Below are positions 5,606-5,606 of a DNA stretch of 5,606 bases, piece by piece. The DNA comes from Candidatus Sumerlaeota bacterium (lineage in GTDB: Bacteria > Sumerlaeota > Sumerlaeia > JADFCT01), in NCBI GenBank assembly GCA_026398575.1, contig JAPLSP010000451.1, positions 1 to 5,606 of the forward strand, written 5' to 3'. The position numbers and the translations under genes are program-made. The notes under the pieces are model-generated. The model saw only the letters and a list, made by a program, of their open reading frames with translations, made no database searches and was not told where the DNA came from. Position 1 is the first letter of the stretch. Each line of letters begins with the position of its first letter.

Positions 5606-5606
5606 A

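Overview
The window looks like chromosomal DNA from a GC-rich, Gram-negative, polysaccharide-degrading bacterium, most likely of the PVC group (Verrucomicrobiota or a relative). This is inference. It rests on two secreted carbohydrate-active-looking proteins, a DUF1638 protein, an orphan GspE/PilB-type ATPase, and intergenic palindromes of the 'gtcccggagggac' / 'gcccaccg..cggtgggc' type that I associate from memory with such genomes. No rRNA, tRNA, transposase, CRISPR array or phage gene is visible.

Layout, all genes on the + strand. (1) 53-1279: exported alpha/beta-hydrolase of the acetylxylan-esterase/dienelactone-hydrolase type; its frame stays open to the left edge, so the true start may lie outside. 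(2) 1328-2077: DUF1638 protein, 48 bp downstream with its own AGGAG, probably cotranscribed with gene 1. (3) 2078-2668: a 591-bp non-coding stretch full of palindromes. It holds a 16-bp perfect palindrome, a 197-bp composite element of nested inverted repeats (2141-2337), and two more perfect hairpins (2371-2390 and 2413-2445). (4) 2669-3898: GspE/PilB/PilT-family ATPase with complete Walker A, Asp, Walker B, His and tetracysteine motifs but no N-terminal domain. (5) 3898-3951: six in-frame copies of a 9-bp unit ATGGGANNN starting on the last base of the ATPase stop codon. (6) 4006-5556 (frame open from 3898): secreted alpha/alpha-toroid protein resembling 'pectate lyase'-annotated proteins of Planctomycetota/Verrucomicrobiota. 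(7) 5581-5605: hairpin just past the last gene, cut by the window end.

Genes 1 and 6 fit extracytoplasmic breakdown of plant-type polysaccharide, one removing ester groups and the other acting on the sugar backbone; the substrates are inferred, not shown. The ATPase has no pilus or type II secretion partners here, and the DUF1638 gene has none of its usual methyltransferase neighbours, so the window does not form one obvious pathway. I see no clear evidence of a new multi-gene system. The points most worth checking are the nested inverted-repeat element, repeat-derived sequence at the 5' end of the last gene, and the trimmed orphan ATPase.
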